Virus record (IMG/VR): IMGVR_UViG_3300042987_002787
Span: 1 to 62,534 of that record
From: a virus
Direction: 5' to 3' (one strand)
Length of the DNA stretch: 62,534 nt
In this document: in pieces, positions 41,223 to 47,302 of the stretch
Layout: each line of letters begins with the position of its first letter
Numbering within the stretch: position 1 is the stretch's first letter
Notes under the pieces: generated by a model
Databases searched by the model: none
What the model was told of the DNA's origin: nothing
The model's input: only the letters and a program-made list of their open reading frames with translations
Program-made: the position numbers and the translations under genes

Positions 41223-41384
41223 TTATTTTGCTTCTCTACATTCTACTACCAGTTTACTTTTGACAATTCTTAATCTTTGATCCCACACTCGGGCAGATTC
41301 TACACACTTTTGTTCTGTAGCAAATTTATCATAAACTGTGAAATTTTCAGGAAATTGTAACCAAAAAACTAGTATCCAAGTCAT
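41223..41384 (-). CDS. Small secreted two-Cys protein, family member
   Basis: 53 aa from MTWILVFWLQFPENFTVYDK. A short hydrophobic leader, Cys in TEQKCVESAR and Cys in LVVECREAK. Same plan as the genes at 26890, 29883, 45172 and 51778. It lies between two tRNA genes. Confidence 0.58.
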   Translation of the reverse strand: MTWILVFWLQFPENFTVYDKFATEQKCVESARVWDQRLRIVKSKLVVECREAK

Positions 41385-41400
41385 TCCAATCTCCCGGTCA

Positions 41401-41475
41401 TGGCACCTCTGGATGGAATCGAACCACCATCGCAAGTTTCGTAGACTCGCATCCTATCCGTTGAACGACAGAGGC
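41401..41475 (-). tRNA. tRNA-Arg(ACG)
   Basis: Acceptor GCCTCTG/CAGAGGT, discriminator G, anticodon stem CGAGT/ACTTG with loop CTACGAA, encoded CCA. A34 would need TadA editing to inosine for full CGN decoding. Confidence 0.92.
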
Positions 41476-41478
41476 AAT

Positions 41479-41635
41479 ATATTAGTAAGTGCTATAGGAC
41501 CAATTTAGGCGTCCACTGCTAAGTGTGCCAAAGCCGCTGTCGGTTATGTTAGGACCCATCCCCGGCCGGGAGTGCCCGCATAGTGAGCACGTCTGCTTAC
41601 GATACCCGTTTTTCATCTATAACACTTACTGATAT
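41479..41635 (-). ncRNA. Long-stem structured RNA candidate A
   Basis: A 19-nt terminal stem (41479-41497 with 41617-41635; one mismatch, one G-U) encloses a GC-rich interior with hairpins CCCGG/CCGGG-like, GTGC/GCAC, and GGTCC/GGAC. No ORF. It starts 4 nt after the tRNA-Arg 5' end. No family recognised. Confidence 0.48.
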
Positions 41636-41647
41636 ACTGCAAAATCA

Positions 41648-41742
41648 TATTGAAACACACTAGGGGATTCGAACCGCCTCACTGTCGGCATCGGACAGCA
41701 TTACCACCCGTCGTGCGCCCTTCGGCTTAGTGTGCTTCAATA
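41648..41742 (-). ncRNA. tRNA-like RNA in a 15-bp stem
   Basis: The stem TATTGAAGCACACTA/TAGTGTGTTTCAATA (one G-U) encloses a tRNA-like layout: an arm CTGTC/GACAG with 7-nt loop CGATGCC and a T-arm-like GGTTCGAATCC. The loop has G, not T, at position 33, and CCA is absent, so it is not a working tRNA. It could be a decoy or a relic. Confidence 0.45.
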
Positions 41743-41936
41743 TAATTGCTCGGGCCACGCTTTTCCACGGTCGCCCCCAAGCTGGAGTTGTTGCCCTGTC
41801 CGAACACTGTTTGGCATATGGCCGACGAAGTGTCCACGCTGCTAGGTTGTCTGCATCTAGTTGCGCTGTCGGTGCCCTAGCCACCGGGATCATATCGTGT
41901 CCCCACGCTACTTTCAGGAAAGTAGTAACCGGAATC
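41743..41936 (-). ncRNA. GC-rich structured RNA candidate B
   Basis: About 190 nt between the 88-aa gene and the tRNA-like element, without ORF. Hairpins on the minus strand include CTACTTT/AAAGTAG (could also end the upstream gene), CGTG-GGGA-CACG, CGGTG/CACCG with a 7-nt loop, and GGACACT/AGTGTTC around GGC/GCC. No family recognised. Confidence 0.42.
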
Positions 41937-42200
41937 TTAACTCGCCCAGACTAGTGCAAATGCAACTGCTAGGCCGTTGTTTGCGAATCTATAAGTATCG
42001 CCTGAATCAAAGTAATCATTACCGCAGCGATATCCGTGATCTGTAAACCATTTTACGATTGCACGATCTCTTTCTATCATTTTGTTGCGAACTTTTAATC
42101 TTGCAGCACCAAATTCTGCCGCTTCTGCTTCTTCGACTAGATCGGCAAAAAATGGTTCGCGATCTAACAAAACATTTAAATGCGGATATACTTGTTTCAT
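41937..42200 (-). CDS. Hypothetical protein, 87 aa
   Basis: Started at MKQVYPHLNVLLDREPFFAD because AGGAG lies 7 nt upstream; the longer frame runs through a structured region. Helical first half, then WFTDHGYRCGNDYFDSGDTY. A promoter (TGTACC/TATACT) precedes it. Function unknown. Confidence 0.62.
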   Translation of the reverse strand: MKQVYPHLNVLLDREPFFADLVEEAEAAEFGAARLKVRNKMIERDRAIVKWFTDHGYRCGNDYFDSGDTYRFANNGLAVAFALVWAS

Positions 42201-42225
42201 CTGCACTCCTTGATCTAATTTCAAG

Positions 42226-42254
42226 AGTATAGCACAATACATCTTTTTGGTACA
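42226..42254 (-). promoter_or_regulatory. Sigma70-like promoter
   Basis: TGTACC, 17-nt spacer, TATACT. Its -35 touches the 3' end of the RNA stem at 42253. Confidence 0.55.
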
Positions 42255-42391
42255 CCATATTGAAACACACTCCCAAGGGGCTGTCATTAACCCACTTGTA
42301 ACTTTGTACAACCTGTCGGGTAGCTAGTTCCGACTCTTGTACTCACCGTGAAGTTGGCACGGCAATGACAGAAATGTGCTTCAATATGGTG
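42253..42391 (-). ncRNA. Long-stem structured RNA candidate C
   Basis: A 17-bp terminal stem (42253-42269 with 42375-42391; one G-U) whose 5' strand includes the 3' end and CCA of tRNA-Leu(TAG). An inner stem CTGTCATT/AATGACAG and hairpins CCGTG/CACGG and GTCGG/CCGAC within GTACAA/TTGTAC follow. The stem motif GAAGCACA/TGTGTTTC is shared with the 41648 element. Confidence 0.48.
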
Positions 42392-42468
42392 CCCTGGGAG
42401 GGACTCGAACCCCCACGCTCTCGCACTTGCTCCTAAGGCAAGCGTGTCTACCATTTCACCACCGGGGC
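42387..42468 (-). tRNA. tRNA-Leu(TAG)
   Basis: Class II. Acceptor GCCCCGG with GGGC at the 3' side, anticodon stem CTTGC/GCAAG with loop CTTAGGA, encoded CCA. The 3' end also forms part of the following RNA stem. Confidence 0.92.
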
Positions 42469-42510
42469 AATATGCTTATTGTTAATGAACGTGTACTGCA
42501 CTATTTCATT

Positions 42511-42539
42511 ATAATAGCAAAATACATATTTTAGGTCTA
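42511..42539 (-). promoter_or_regulatory. Sigma70-like promoter
   Basis: TAGACC, 17-nt spacer, TATTAT (an overlapping TATAAT gives 20 nt). It precedes tRNA-Leu(TAG). Confidence 0.58.
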
Positions 42540-42566
42540 CCTTTATTTTGTTGCTATTTTGTTAAC

Positions 42567-42642
42567 TGGTAGTAGAGGTCAGACTCGAACTGACGATACA
42601 CACCGTATGAAGGTGCTGCATTGGCCACTATGCTACTCTACC
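42567..42642 (-). tRNA. tRNA with CAT anticodon
   Basis: Acceptor GGTAGAG/CTCTACT with a G1-U72 pair, anticodon stem GCACC/GGTGT, loop TTCATAC, encoded CCA. Either elongator Met or an Ile-type needing lysidine; the sequence does not decide. Confidence 0.87.
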
Positions 42643-42643
42643 A

Positions 42644-42720
42644 TGGTACCCTGTCTTGGATTTGAACCAAGGACTCCCACCTTATCAAGATGGTACTCTT
42701 ACCAACTGAGTTAACAGGGC
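42644..42720 (-). tRNA. tRNA-Ile(GAT)
   Basis: Acceptor GCCCTGT/ACAGGGT, anticodon stem CCATC/GGTGG, loop TTGATAA, encoded CCA. It ends 1 nt before the CAT tRNA starts. Confidence 0.92.
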
Positions 42721-42728
42721 ATGCTAAT

Positions 42729-42803
42729 TGGCCGGTCCTGAGAGATTCGAACTCCCGACAGCTGGTTTCGAAGACCAGAACTCTTCCGCTGAGCTAAGGA
42801 CCG
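42729..42803 (-). tRNA. tRNA-Arg(TCG)
   Basis: Acceptor CGGTCCT/AGGACCG, discriminator G, anticodon stem CTGGT/ACCAG, loop CTTCGAA, encoded CCA. Confidence 0.92.
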
Positions 42804-42810
42804 TTAAATA
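42803..42810 (+). promoter_or_regulatory. Late-type box, near-leaderless
   Basis: GTTAAATA, 6 nt, then the ATG of the plus-strand radical SAM gene. It overlaps the 5' end of tRNA-Arg(TCG) by one base. Confidence 0.42.
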
Positions 42811-42816
42811 TAAAAT

Positions 42817-43950
42817 ATGGCAAATACAAGTAATTACTGTGCTTTACCTTTTAGAGGTATGCAAATATGGACCGACGGATCTTTAAAACCTTGTTGTATG
42901 TACAATCAAGATTTGCATGTTGGTAAAATTTACAATATAAACGAATACAATGAATGGTGGTCTAACGGACTCACAACATTACGAAATAATTTTATAGAAC
43001 AAAAACCTCCGGCAAGTTGTTCGCTTTGTTTTAACAAAACTTTTCAAAATTCAGGAGTGCGTGTAAATGTTAATAACTGGATGGTTAATAATCAAGTTGA
43101 TTTTACTATAAGTGAAACTCCTGAACATATTGATATAACATTCGGAAATGTCTGCAACTTAAAATGTATAATGTGTAGTTCTTTTTCTAGTAGTAAAATT
43201 GAAGCCGAGTATCAACAACACAAGCAAAAATACAACTCAATAGGCATTATTCATCCTGCCATGCCTAAATTAAACAAATGGTGGGAAGATTCAAAAATTT
43301 TAGAGCAAGTATTGCACATAATTTCTAAAGCCAAATACATAAACTTTTCGGGCGGAGAACCGTTATTGACCCCACAAATAGTTGATATGTTGAAAGTAAC
43401 TCCTAAAAATTGTCAAGTTGAAATAAACACCAATTTAACAAAACTTACCGACGAACATATTGATTGTTTAAGGAAATTTGATCTAGCTAGAATAAGTATT
43501 AGCTTAGATGGAGTAGGTCCTCATCATGAATATGTTCGTTATGATTCCAATTGGAGCGAAATAGAAAATAATATTAATAAACTATTTGGCGCCAATATAA
43601 AAAATTTAGAAATCGCTTTTAGTTACATTTTACAACATACATCAATTTATACCTTTCCGAGTTTTTGGAATTATATGAAAGATTTTACTAATAGAATTAG
43701 AATATCCGAAGTTGTTCCTAACACTCACAAAGATAATCTAATGACCATTAACTCTGCTCATCCAACAGATGTATCAAAATTTCAACAGTGGCTTATTCAT
43801 AATCCTAACAAATATTCCAACATTCTAGAAACTTGGATAGACAACTATAAATTTGACCTACAATCTCACAATGAATTTAAACAATATATGTCAACTATCG
43901 ATCAAATTCGTGGATGTGATTTTGTTAAAACTTTCAATCCAAGTTGGTAA
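42817..43950 (+). CDS. Radical SAM protein with SPASM-like head
   Basis: 377 aa. The head CALPFRGMQIWTDGSLKPCC resembles the Cys-rich auxiliary segment of SPASM/twitch proteins. The SAM/4Fe-4S motif is CNLKCIMC, GGEPLLTPQIVD follows, and ISISLDGVGPHHEYVR is the conserved mid-barrel element. Substrate unknown. It is a plus-strand island inside a minus-strand tRNA array. Confidence 0.87.
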   Translation: MANTSNYCALPFRGMQIWTDGSLKPCCMYNQDLHVGKIYNINEYNEWWSNGLTTLRNNFIEQKPPASCSLCFNKTFQNSGVRVNVNNWMVNNQVDFTISETPEHIDITFGNVCNLKCIMCSSFSSSKIEAEYQQHKQKYNSIGIIHPAMPKLNKWWEDSKILEQVLHIISKAKYINFSGGEPLLTPQIVDMLKVTPKNCQVEINTNLTKLTDEHIDCLRKFDLARISISLDGVGPHHEYVRYDSNWSEIENNINKLFGANIKNLEIAFSYILQHTSIYTFPSFWNYMKDFTNRIRISEVVPNTHKDNLMTINSAHPTDVSKFQQWLIHNPNKYSNILETWIDNYKFDLQSHNEFKQYMSTIDQIRGCDFVKTFNPSW

Positions 43951-44026
43951 TGGTGCCGACTCCTGGTTACGCTCCAGGCCATTCTGCTCTTCAGGCAGAC
44001 GCTTCCACTAGGTTAGCTTAGACGGC
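43951..44026 (-). tRNA. tRNA-Phe(GAA)-like, unusual T loop
   Basis: Acceptor GCCGTCT/AGTCGGC with a T-T mismatch, encoded CCA. Anticodon stem TCTGC/GCAGA, loop CTGAAGA (GAA). T stem CCTGG/CCAGG is perfect, but the loop is AGCGTAA, not TTCRANY. It is the only Phe-type gene in the window. Confidence 0.78.
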
Positions 44027-44027
44027 A

Positions 44028-44103
44028 TGGGGTGTCTGACCGGTATCGATCCGGTACTATCGCTTTCACAGAGCAATGTGCAGGCCACTACACCACAGAC
44101 ACC
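44028..44103 (-). tRNA. tRNA-His(GTG)
   Basis: Acceptor GTGTCTG/CAGACAC plus an extra G at -1 opposite C73, the His mark. Anticodon loop CTGTGAA, encoded CCA. T loop ATCGATA is slightly unusual. Confidence 0.92.
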
Positions 44104-44109
44104 ACTGAA

Positions 44110-44184
44110 TGGTAGGGGATGAGGGATTCGAACCCCCGCATGGCGGAATCAAAATCCGCTGTCTTACCGCTTGACGAATCCCCG
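44110..44184 (-). tRNA. tRNA-Gln(TTG)
   Basis: Anticodon stem GCGGA/TCCGC, loop TTTTGAT, encoded CCA. The first acceptor pair is open (C-T), which fits Gln tRNAs. Confidence 0.9.
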
Positions 44185-44185
44185 A

Positions 44186-44335
44186 CTAACTTGGTATTAC
44201 TTTTGGAATATATGGAACATTCCTAGGCCCGTGACGCTGTTCAAATAACATACGTGCCTCTTGAAGATCCTTTGCATACACTCGATCTTTAGTATCACCT
44301 TGCGGCGTTCTTACTGTAGTTTCATACATTGGCAT
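44186..44335 (-). CDS. 49-aa hypothetical protein
   Basis: MPMYETTVRTPQGDTKDRVY ... AKDLQEARMLFEQRHGPRNV. AAGGAGACGGTA before the ATG is a strong ribosome site. Basic, with one helix. It lies between tRNA-Lys and tRNA-Gln. Function unknown. Confidence 0.6.
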   Translation of the reverse strand: MPMYETTVRTPQGDTKDRVYAKDLQEARMLFEQRHGPRNVPYIPKVIPS

Positions 44336-44386
44336 TACCGTCTCCTTGTACCATATAGAAATACACTCAATAAATGCACTTGTGTA

Positions 44387-44463
44387 TGGTGGGTGCGGTG
44401 AGACTCGAACTCACGACTCTCTGATTAAAAGTCAGATACTCTAACCAACTGAGTTACGCACCC
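44387..44463 (-). tRNA. tRNA-Lys(TTT)
   Basis: Acceptor GGGTGCG/CGCACCC, anticodon stem CTGA/TCAG, loop CTTTTAA, encoded CCA. Confidence 0.93.
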
Positions 44464-44501
44464 AGGCGTTTGGGACCGCCGTCCGTCTTATCACTATCCA
44501 T
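44454..44501 (-). CDS. 15-aa leader ORF running into tRNA-Lys
   Basis: MDSDKTDGGPKRLGA behind AAGGAGACAT and a good promoter. The stop TAA lies 10 nt inside tRNA-Lys. Translation of it would compete with tRNA folding or processing. It may be chance. Confidence 0.35.
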   Translation of the reverse strand: MDSDKTDGGPKRLGA

Positions 44502-44519
44502 ATGTCTCCTTAAAAATAT

Positions 44520-44548
44520 ATTTTACATCTATTTTACATTACGGTCAA
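44520..44548 (-). promoter_or_regulatory. Sigma70-like promoter of tRNA-Lys block
   Basis: TTGACC, 17-nt spacer, TAAAAT. Confidence 0.7.
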
Positions 44549-44616
44549 CCATTATTAAAACTGCTATTGTAAAAATTAATACTGTCAAAGCCCCATGGTG
44601 ATCACCCTTTCTTAAA

Positions 44617-45159
44617 TTAATTTAACAAATGTGTTGGTTCCGGTTTAAATCTAAAACTTACCATACGTCTGATATTTGGACCATTTTCTACTGAATGATA
44701 CTCTCTCACATTTACTAGTGTAGGCGAAACAATTTCGTGTTCATCCAACTTGGTTGCATATTTTTCTGAGTAAAAATGTAGGGCGTTATTCTTTTGAAAA
44801 CCTCCGTCCACGGTCACTACATCAATTGGAGCATTTTCTTCTAATTTCCACCAGATCATCTTTGTGCCTTGACAATTGCAAATTGGCCAATTTAGTGCTA
44901 AAAATTTAGGAAACTCTGGTGTACCATCATGATGTATTCGTATACCAGCAAATGGTTGAGAAACATATTCCCTAAAAATTTCTGGATATAAGTCAAGCTC
45001 AACAAATTGACTGTATAACTTAGGAACACGAGTTTTTATTAATTCACAATCAAATACTTTTGTAACTTTTAAATTTGGATTAAACTCTTGAGCAATGTGT
45101 AACAATTGTTGAGTTATTTCCGGCACATAATCAAACTTTAAGTTTTTGTATAAAAACAT
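44617..45159 (-). CDS. 2OG-oxygenase-like jelly-roll protein
   Basis: 180 aa from MFLYKNLKFDYVPEITQQLL; the GAGG site suits this second ATG better than the first. Candidate metal site: HHD in GIRIHHDGTPEFPK, distal His and Arg in VREYHSVENGPNIRRMVSFR. A similar but not closely related protein is at 40365. Substrate unknown. Confidence 0.65.
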   Translation of the reverse strand: MFLYKNLKFDYVPEITQQLLHIAQEFNPNLKVTKVFDCELIKTRVPKLYSQFVELDLYPEIFREYVSQPFAGIRIHHDGTPEFPKFLALNWPICNCQGTKMIWWKLEENAPIDVVTVDGGFQKNNALHFYSEKYATKLDEHEIVSPTLVNVREYHSVENGPNIRRMVSFRFKPEPTHLLN

Positions 45160-45171
45160 GTTCATCCTCGA

Positions 45172-45348
45172 TTATTTTAAAAAAACGCAACCTGCATTGA
45201 CCCGGTAATTGTCAACTTGAACTGTTTTCAATACTTGTTCTTTGGCTACCATGCATTCTTCACGACTGTTAAATTTTGCCTGTATGCTACCGCTACTGGT
45301 CAGAGAGCCAGGCGATACACTAAACAGACTGATTACTAGAACCCACAT
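45172..45348 (-). CDS. Small secreted two-Cys protein, family member
   Basis: 58 aa, MWVLVISLFSVSPGSLTSSG ... SREECMVAKEQVLKT ... NAGCVFLK. Hydrophobic leader and two Cys, as in the 26890, 29883, 41223 and 51778 genes. GGAGG precedes the ATG. Confidence 0.6.
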   Translation of the reverse strand: MWVLVISLFSVSPGSLTSSGSIQAKFNSREECMVAKEQVLKTVQVDNYRVNAGCVFLK

Positions 45349-45367
45349 ACAGCCTCCTTGTTATATT

Positions 45368-45462
45368 TGGTAGTAGGCCAGGGATTCGAACCCTGTCGTT
45401 CCAGCCCGTCCGGCCAGTCTCCACGGCTTATAAAACCGCGCCGCATACCAATGCTGCCTACC
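45368..45462 (-). tRNA. tRNA-Ile(TAT) with long variable arm
   Basis: Acceptor GGTAGGC/GCCTACT with G1-U72, encoded CCA, T arm CAGGG/CCCTG. Anticodon loop TTTATAA on stem GCGGT/GCCGT. The variable region exceeds 20 nt, as in class II tRNAs, which is unexpected for Ile. Confidence 0.85.
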
Positions 45463-45465
45463 ATT

Positions 45466-45690
45466 CGCTAACACACTCTGATTTCAAAGTGTATGATTGA
45501 ACAGACTAGTTGCTACGGTGATAGCATGCCTACGGTCGAAGCGGCTGGGATTACAAGGCCCCAATACTTTCTTCTAATCTGCTCAATCATTCCTATTTTT
45601 CACACCACACAAGGTGATCCATCCAGGGCTCCGCCCGTTTGGCAATTTATAGTGCTGCCGCGGCCTCGTTCCGCATCACACTGGTTAGCG
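45466..45690 (-). ncRNA. Structured RNA candidate D
   Basis: About 225 nt closed by a 7-bp stem (CGCTAAC/GTTAGCG) directly before tRNA-Ile(TAT). Inside: a 15-bp helix GATTGAGCAGATTAG/CTAGTCTGTTCAATC, hairpins GGGC-GGA-GCCC, CACC/GGTG and GCTA/TAGC. The interior is GC-rich and has no ORF. No family recognised. Confidence 0.5.
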
Positions 45691-45849
45691 TCGTTTAATT
45701 AGACGGCGCATTCGTTCTGCATCTTCATTTTGCTGACGCAGTCTTTCCATTTTACCTTTAACTAATTGCTCAAGTAACCTATCGTTAAAAACAAAATTGC
45801 GCTCTTCTAATTTTTTTTGAAACGACACGATATCTTGTTCACTTGTCAT
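45685..45849 (-). CDS. 54-aa basic helical protein
   Basis: MTSEQDIVSFQKKLEERNFV ... EDAERMRRLIKRR. A coiled, Arg/Glu-rich helix. AAGGAAGCG before the ATG. Its stop lies in the closing stem of the structured RNA that follows. Function unknown. Confidence 0.55.
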   Translation of the reverse strand: MTSEQDIVSFQKKLEERNFVFNDRLLEQLVKGKMERLRQQNEDAERMRRLIKRR

Positions 45850-45859
45850 CGCTTCCTTT

Positions 45860-45897
45860 ATAAAAACAAAAACCCCAGGGTTTTGAGTCCTGGGGTT
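45860..45897 (-). terminator. Rho-independent terminator
   Basis: CCCCAGG, 9-nt loop, CCTGGGG, then TTTTTG on the minus strand. It ends the transcript from the DUF2061 side. Confidence 0.8.
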
Positions 45898-45920
45898 TAA
45901 TAGAATTTAGTATACTACAC

Positions 45921-46040
45921 TTAGGTTCTATAATCCCCCAGAATACGATTACTATCACGTGTAATCATACCCCAATAGGCTGTTAGCCCCGATTCGGGTT
46001 GTGATATAAACGATTTATGTAACTGTACTGTATTCATCAT
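45921..46040 (-). CDS. 39-aa hypothetical peptide
   Basis: MMNTVQLHKSFISQPESGLT then AYWGMITRDSNRILGDYRT. It is flanked by a late box (GATAAATA, 46069-46062 region) and the terminator. The ribosome site is weak. Confidence 0.45.
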   Translation of the reverse strand: MMNTVQLHKSFISQPESGLTAYWGMITRDSNRILGDYRT

Positions 46041-46056
46041 AGTCTCTATTGTATAT

Positions 46057-46248
46057 TTATTTATCTTTTTTGTCAAGCGTTCCCCAATTTATTTTCAGCC
46101 ATATTCTTTCATGAACATAATGTAAAACTGTTAAAACAATATTAGCCATAATTGCCCCACTCCATCCGGCCCATATAGCTGTTACCACGGTTGCTATTAC
46201 TCTCCAACAAACTGCTCTTGCCACAGTTCTTTTGTGTGATTCTGTCAA
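46057..46248 (-). CDS. DUF2061-like membrane protein
   Basis: 63 aa. It matches the DUF2061 pattern: KRTVARAVCWRVIATVVTAI, a second helix, then the end LHYVHERIWLKINWG. Two membrane helices. DUF2061 proteins are small bacterial membrane proteins of unknown function, so this looks host-derived. Confidence 0.75.
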   Translation of the reverse strand: MTESHKRTVARAVCWRVIATVVTAIWAGWSGAIMANIVLTVLHYVHERIWLKINWGTLDKKDK

Positions 46249-46260
46249 TGCGTTCTCCTA

Positions 46261-46281
46261 AAAAAAAACCCCTTTCGGGGC
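46261..46281 (-). terminator. Terminator of the rubrerythrin operon
   Basis: GCCCC-GAAA-GGGG then eight T on the minus strand, right after the GDSL gene. Confidence 0.83.
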
Positions 46282-46286
46282 AAATA

Positions 46287-46682
46287 TTATTTTGTAAGCT
46301 TACCTAACATTCGATATCCTTTTGCTGTTGGATGCACACCATCAGGTGATAGTTCAGGTATATTTATAAAAGTATCGCCATAACTTCTAGCAATCTTTTG
46401 TACTATTTCTTGTTTCTGTGGTTGATTAGCAGGTACGATCCAAAACACTCGATCGGACTTGACACTATGCCTTAGTGCCACTAGCTCTATTTGTGTGTTA
46501 AGTAGTCTATAGTCATTACTGCCCAAACTGATAATTGTAGTCTGGGCAGGTTTAACCTTTCTTATATAGATGTTGTTCCAGTCATGACTGTTAATACCAC
46601 TTTGTGCATAGGTTACACATTCGGTTCTAACTTGGCCTATACCTTTGGCGATACTGTCACCTACTATTAAACACTCTAACAC
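46287..46682 (-). CDS. GDSL/SGNH-type hydrolase
   Basis: 131 aa. The SGNH blocks are present in short form: GDSIAKG (Ser nucleophile), SLGSNDYR (GxND), and DGVHPTAKGY (Asp-His). This is short for the family (about 180-200 aa). These enzymes cleave esters, including acetyl groups on glycans. It is the last gene of the rubrerythrin unit before a terminator. Confidence 0.8.
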   Translation of the reverse strand: MLECLIVGDSIAKGIGQVRTECVTYAQSGINSHDWNNIYIRKVKPAQTTIISLGSNDYRLLNTQIELVALRHSVKSDRVFWIVPANQPQKQEIVQKIARSYGDTFINIPELSPDGVHPTAKGYRMLGKLTK

Positions 46683-46693
46683 ACTGCCTCCTG

Positions 46694-47302
46694 TTAAGAT
46701 AAAATAAGATTAGGTTGCCCGAAAAAGTCTGCGGTTAAAGTTCTTACTGTACCAACGGGCACTCTTGTGCTATGCGTATAATGAGTATGATCCACACCCA
46801 CAGTCAATTCAGAGGCATTATGCAATGAGTCGATCATGTCTGCAGTTAATTCAAAACGCAGAAAATGTACCGCTGCTGTTTTTAGATCTGTGCTGCGATC
46901 AAGATCTTCATCTGCAATGGCATATACAGGTTGATGTCCTTCGACTTTGATATACACACGGTCTTCAATTCCTTGTAATAGAGACAACTGCTGCGCTCTC
47001 ACCGCAGGATCGCTGTATTCTAGTGTAAGGGTAGCTTTTAGGTTGTTTCCTGAAGGAATAAGCGGATTGTAAGCATCAAGTTCATCTTGAATTCCTTGCT
47101 GACTAAATGTGCGCTCGATTAACAGCATCTCTTGAATTTGATACTGGACTGTAACACGATCTTCAAAATGTAAGGTCATGTTCATACCCAACTTAATCTG
47201 TCTGCGCTTGCGGTGTTCCACAGCCCGGCGTTTAAAATCCGGGCGGTGGGCACTATATTGTTCCAGCGAATATAGGTCTTGTGCAGTCAGCATATTAGGC
47301 AT
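46694..47302 (-). CDS. DUF3501 family protein
   Basis: 202 aa. Recognised by LYSLEQYSAHRPDFKRRAVE, VTVQYQIQEMLLIERTF, LDAYNPLIPSGNNLKATLTL and AVHFLRFELT. In proteobacteria DUF3501 genes lie next to rubrerythrin, usually with a Fe-S (heterodisulfide-reductase-like) gene between. Here that middle gene is absent and the start overlaps rubrerythrin by 8 nt. Function unknown, presumably oxidative stress. Confidence 0.87.
   Translation of the reverse strand: MPNMLTAQDLYSLEQYSAHRPDFKRRAVEHRKRRQIKLGMNMTLHFEDRVTVQYQIQEMLLIERTFSQQGIQDELDAYNPLIPSGNNLKATLTLEYSDPAVRAQQLSLLQGIEDRVYIKVEGHQPVYAIADEDLDRSTDLKTAAVHFLRFELTADMIDSLHNASELTVGVDHTHYTHSTRVPVGTVRTLTADFFGQPNLILS

Noticed and set aside
41476-41936. RNase P RNA or a group I intron in the gene-free block
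   Set aside because: The conserved P4/CR I sequence of RNase P is absent, no group I core was found, and the flanking tRNA is intact.
41476-42391. GOLLD RNA
   Set aside because: GOLLD is about 800 nt and continuous; here a coding gene interrupts the region and I cannot confirm the consensus from memory.
44464-44616. Frame with ...DHHGALTVLIFTIAVLIMVDRNVK after the 44617 gene, looking like a small membrane protein
   Set aside because: No ATG, GTG or well-placed TTG start in frame; the only ATG there gives a three-residue ORF.
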